This document shows positions 2,869 through 5,732 of a DNA stretch of 5,732 nucleotides, piece after piece. Each line of letters begins with the position of its first letter. The stretch's first letter is position 1. Both the position numbers and the translations under genes were made by a program. Under the pieces are notes generated by a model, which worked only from the letters and a program-made list of their open reading frames with translations, did no database searches and had not been told where the DNA came from. The DNA comes from DATLAN01 sp035527455 (GTDB lineage Bacteria > Planctomycetota > Planctomycetia > Pirellulales > Thermoguttaceae): contig DATLAN010000665.1 in assembly GCA_035527455.1 (NCBI GenBank), positions 1-5,732 of the forward strand, read 5' to 3'.

Positions 2869-5732
2869 ACGTCCTTGAAAACTTCTTGTCCAGCCCGCTG
2901 GTCTACCGCGCCGGGTGGAGTTTGATTCACTTCGTTTGGCAGGGACTGGCCATCGCTTTAGTCCTGGCGGCCGCGTTGGTCCTGCTGCGGCGTCGGTCGG
3001 CCGCCACACGCTACCTGGCTGCCTGGGCGGCACTACTGGCGATGGCTTTGTGTTTGCCGGTAACGTCATGGCTTGCGCCGTCAGTGCAAGGTGTCCGGGA
3101 TGCGGAGACCGGGAAATCGACATCCCTGGTTGGCCTTCCGGCTGAGACGGGAAGCGGCAGCGTCGGCGAGGACGCCGAAATGACCGCGCCGCTGGCCGCT
3201 CAAATCGACCTGAAGTCGGATGCTGTCAAGGTATCCAGCGGGGCGCCATTGGGTGCTTCGCCTGCAAACCGGGCGGACGATGCCGCACCAAGGCTAGGCG
3301 AACGCAGGGGACAGGTGGCGGCAAACGCCCGGCCCATGGACGGCGTGGCAGAGATGGTGCAACTTGCATTGCCCTGGATGGTCGGCTGTTGGATCGTCGG
3401 CGTCTTCGCTTTGTCCTTGTTGCATTTGGGTGGCTGGTGGCGTGTCCGGCGACTGGGACGCGTCGGCATCAGTCCGGTGGCGACTGAACTGGACAAGAGG
3501 ATCCGACATCTGGCCCGGCGGATGGGAGTCGACCGCGCGTTCAGGTTATTGGAGTCGACGTTGGTCGAGGTCCCCACGGTATTCGGTTGGCTGCGTCCGG
3601 TGATTCTGGCGCCGGTGGGCATCCTCGGCGAGATGTCGCCGCAACAACTCGAGATGATCTTGGCCCACGAGTTGGCCCACATCCGTCGACACGACTATCT
3701 GCTGAATCTGTTGCAGACCGCCCTCGAGACGCTGTTGTTCTATCATCCGGCCGTGTGGTTGGTCTCGCACCGCATTCGTATTGAGCGAGAGAACTGTTGT
3801 GACGATTTCGTCGTCGAAGCCACGGGCGAGCGGCTCATCTACGCCCGGGCCTTGACTCGCCTGGTGGAACTGCGTCAGCAAGCCATCGGCCTGCTGTCAA
3901 CAGACCTGACCTTGGCTGCCGACGGCTGCTCGATTCTACCTCGTATCCGCCGGATTCTCGGATTGCCCGGCCACGATTACGGTCAGCGTCATTCATGGCT
4001 GGGCAGCAGTGTCGCCGCTGGGCTGGCGATCGGTGTGCTGGTCGGCTGCCTGGTCTTCGCCAGTGACGATCATTCAGCTTCGCGGCTGAGCGCCATCGCC
4101 AGCGGCGGCGAAACGGCGCGGGAGCGTGCGGCCGACACATTGACACCCCAGCCCGTGGCGTTCCGTGGCGTCTTTCGCGCCGAAAACCTCTGCACCGGCG
4201 AAACTGCGGAGAAACCGGCACACATTTCTCTGCACCTTGCCGCCGGAGACGTAATCGAAATCCAGTTTGAAGACCGAAGCCGTCGGTGGGCGTACGTGTT
4301 TACGGGCGACGAGCCGCGACCGCTGGAGTTTTCGACGCAGGGCATCGATAAGGGCCGCGAACTGTTGCTCCGCGGGCCGCAGCGCGACGAGGTCGTGGGG
4401 CTGATGTCGCTGAACAAGGACATCGGTCCGGCCGAGTTCGAGCAACTCTGCCGCCGGTACTCCGGAGTCCGCAGCCTCGATGTTACCATCACCAGCCGGA
4501 ACCGGGAATTCGCCGATCTGAAGGCGCTGGTTCACATGCCCGAGCTTGCCGCACTGCGATTGACCTACGCCACGCACGTTTCCGACCTGGGGCCGCTGGC
4601 CAGGCTCCCCCGGCTGGCGCTGCTGGACATCGAAAGTTGCGACCGCCTCACCACTCTGGAACCTCTCGGGGAACTCAGAAACCTCCGGGTGCTCAGGGCG
4701 ATAGGCTGCACGGAGCTGCGCGATGTCCGGGTTTTGGAGAGGCTGACCGGCCTTCAGCGGCTCAGCCTTTATGGCTGCCCCTATTGGGACGGCGACTTGA
4801 CGCCGTTGACGAATCTCAAGAATCTGCAGCGTCTCGAGATCGGCAAGTGCGGATTGCAGGAAGAAATCGAGCCGCTTGCCGGACTTCACCGCCTCACGCA
4901 CCTGGCGATTCACGAAGCCCGGAACCTGACTTCGCTCGCGCCCTTGGCGCGGCTGAAAAACCTCCGCGAGATCATGGTCAACTCCAACCAGACGCCGCTG
5001 AGCCTAACGCCGCTTTCCGACATGAGGAAGCTTCGGCGGCTGAGCGTTTTGGGGCCGGTCACTGAGATGGGAAGCCTCTCTTCGTGTAACCGCCTCGCCG
5101 AACTCCGCCTCGGAGTGGTCAACAAGCTCGAACCGCTACCTGGTGATAAGAAACTCGTGCATCTGGCCGTCCGAGCCGGCCCGCACGTCACGGACCTCAA
5201 GCCGCTGGCAGGGATCAAGTCCTTGAAGTATCTCTCCTTGGGTGCGGGGCCGAGCGTGTACGCGGGGCCGAAAGTGACCGACTTGGAACCTCTGGCGGAC
5301 CTGGCGAACCTCGAGGGACTCAGTCTCGAACGCTTCGACCTGGTTCAGGACCTTACCCCCTTGTCCGGGCTGGAGAAATTGACCTTTCTGAAGCTCTGGC
5401 ACTGCCAAGGCATCTCGGACCTCAGTCCCCTGAGTTCGCTAACGAACCTCGAACACTTGCTGCTGACGGACGTCCCGTTGGTCAGCGAGCCCGTTGGTTC
5501 GCCCGGTTTGAAGCCGCTCGAAAACCTCAGGAGGCTTCAACGACTGGAACTCGACCTCAGCCCTCCCCTGAGCGACCTCAGCCCGTTGGCGGGCCACCCG
5601 AAACTGTCCCATCTTACCGTCCACGGTAGCTCCGGCAGCCAGTCCCTGACGCAACTCGGCGAGATGCCGGCATTGGAGCGTCTCTACTTCTGGCCCCAAC
5701 CCCCGCTCTCCGGTGAGAAACTGGCCGCGTTC
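2865..5732 (+). CDS. BlaR1/MecR1-like M56 membrane metallopeptidase with C-terminal leucine-rich-repeat domain (3' end outside window)
   Basis: The frame runs unbroken from ATG 2865 to the last base, 956 codons without a stop. Predicted membrane segments are at about residues 25-41, 49-70, 165-191 and 378-399. The Arg-rich turn at 42-49 and the WWRVRRLGR after segment 3 place residues about 192-377 in the cytoplasm. That part is the M56 peptidase, with the zinc site H268-E269-L-A-H272 (HELAHIRRHDYLLN). A second motif, RERENCCDD (E307, E309 and D313), probably supplies the third ligand, E309. In BlaR1 this domain inactivates BlaI after a signal from the outer C-terminal sensor. Here no penicillin-binding motif follows segment 4. 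Residues 403-550 are an unassigned region, and residues about 551-956 are about 17 leucine-rich repeats of about 23 residues. The loop between segments 2 and 3 (71-164) is long and of low complexity. The gene overlaps the repressor by ATGA, so the two form one regulatory pair. The ligand of the repeat domain is unknown. Confidence 0.92.
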   Translation, partial: MNVLENFLSSPLVYRAGWSLIHFVWQGLAIALVLAAALVLLRRRSAATRYLAAWAALLAMALCLPVTSWLAPSVQGVRDAETGKSTSLVGLPAETGSGSVGEDAEMTAPLAAQIDLKSDAVKVSSGAPLGASPANRADDAAPRLGERRGQVAANARPMDGVAEMVQLALPWMVGCWIVGVFALSLLHLGGWWRVRRLGRVGISPVATELDKRIRHLARRMGVDRAFRLLESTLVEVPTVFGWLRPVILAPVGILGEMSPQQLEMILAHELAHIRRHDYLLNLLQTALETLLFYHPAVWLVSHRIRIERENCCDDFVVEATGERLIYARALTRLVELRQQAIGLLSTDLTLAADGCSILPRIRRILGLPGHDYGQRHSWLGSSVAAGLAIGVLVGCLVFASDDHSASRLSAIASGGETARERAADTLTPQPVAFRGVFRAENLCTGETAEKPAHISLHLAAGDVIEIQFEDRSRRWAYVFTGDEPRPLEFSTQGIDKGRELLLRGPQRDEVVGLMSLNKDIGPAEFEQLCRRYSGVRSLDVTITSRNREFADLKALVHMPELAALRLTYATHVSDLGPLARLPRLALLDIESCDRLTTLEPLGELRNLRVLRAIGCTELRDVRVLERLTGLQRLSLYGCPYWDGDLTPLTNLKNLQRLEIGKCGLQEEIEPLAGLHRLTHLAIHEARNLTSLAPLARLKNLREIMVNSNQTPLSLTPLSDMRKLRRLSVLGPVTEMGSLSSCNRLAELRLGVVNKLEPLPGDKKLVHLAVRAGPHVTDLKPLAGIKSLKYLSLGAGPSVYAGPKVTDLEPLADLANLEGLSLERFDLVQDLTPLSGLEKLTFLKLWHCQGISDLSPLSSLTNLEHLLLTDVPLVSEPVGSPGLKPLENLRRLQRLELDLSPPLSDLSPLAGHPKLSHLTVHGSSGSQSLTQLGEMPALERLYFWPQPPLSGEKLAAF
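4515..5732 (+). repeat. Leucine-rich-repeat coding array of the M56 fusion protein
   Basis: About 17 units with the pattern L-x-P-L-x-x-L-x-x-L-x-x-L-x-L, followed by a variable stretch usually ending in V/L-[ST]-[DS]. Units begin near residues 551, 574, 598, 622, 645, 668, 691, 714, 735, 755, 778, 807, 830, 853, 882, 905 and 928. Most are 23 residues; two (778 and 853) are 29 because of short insertions, and two (714, 735) are 20-21. The style resembles the SDS22/internalin type, whose concave face commonly binds protein. The DNA of the units is well diverged, so this is an old array rather than a recent expansion. It continues past the window edge. Confidence 0.88.

Noticed and set aside
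4074..4913. 279-codon reverse-strand open frame
   Set aside because: It is antisense to the peptidase/leucine-rich-repeat gene and shows no domain of its own. Long antisense frames are expected opposite GC-rich repetitive coding sequence.
1..5732. CRISPR array, tRNA or rRNA gene, insertion sequence or attachment site
   Set aside because: No regularly spaced direct repeats, no RNA-gene signature, no transposase and no terminal inverted repeats were seen. The repeats present are coding solenoid repeats.

Overview
The window is GC-rich and densely coded, with every supported gene on the + strand. A BlaI/MecI-type repressor overlaps a BlaR1/MecR1-like M56 membrane peptidase that carries a long C-terminal repeat domain. 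Solenoid-repeat proteins (HEAT, ankyrin, leucine-rich) lie around it. This combination is typical of Planctomycetota, where BlaI-M56 pairs are numerous and the peptidase is often fused to unusual sensor domains. The lineage is inferred from gene style only; no marker gene is present.

Layout. Positions 1-612 hold the 3' end of a HEAT-like repeat protein whose start lies outside the window. Immediately after it, 634-672 is a near-copy of the first 13 codons of the downstream repressor gene, with its own ribosome binding site. It then loses similarity, so it looks like a truncated blaI-type remnant. After a 20-base perfect hairpin (729-748), a well-placed ribosome binding site leads into a secreted ankyrin-repeat protein (791-2350). 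The last third of that reading frame is an in-frame BamE/SmpA-like lipoprotein with its own ribosome binding site, start codon (1925) and lipoprotein signal peptide. The frame is therefore either a gene fusion or two abutting genes without an intervening stop.

A 116-base spacer (2351-2466) contains a possible 10-residue leader peptide and no recognisable BlaI operator. The repressor (2467-2868) and the M56 peptidase (2865 to beyond the right edge) overlap by ATGA and are almost certainly one translationally coupled unit. The peptidase has four predicted membrane segments, a HELAH zinc site on the cytoplasmic side, and about 17 leucine-rich repeats predicted outside the membrane, where BlaR1 has its penicillin-binding sensor.

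Working model (inference): the leucine-rich domain senses an envelope ligand or partner protein. The M56 domain is then activated and inactivates the BlaI-like repressor, derepressing this operon and perhaps others. The secreted ankyrin protein and the BamE-like lipoprotein would act in the same envelope compartment. The blaI-like remnant after the HEAT gene suggests the locus grew by tandem duplication and partial decay of repressor/sensor modules.
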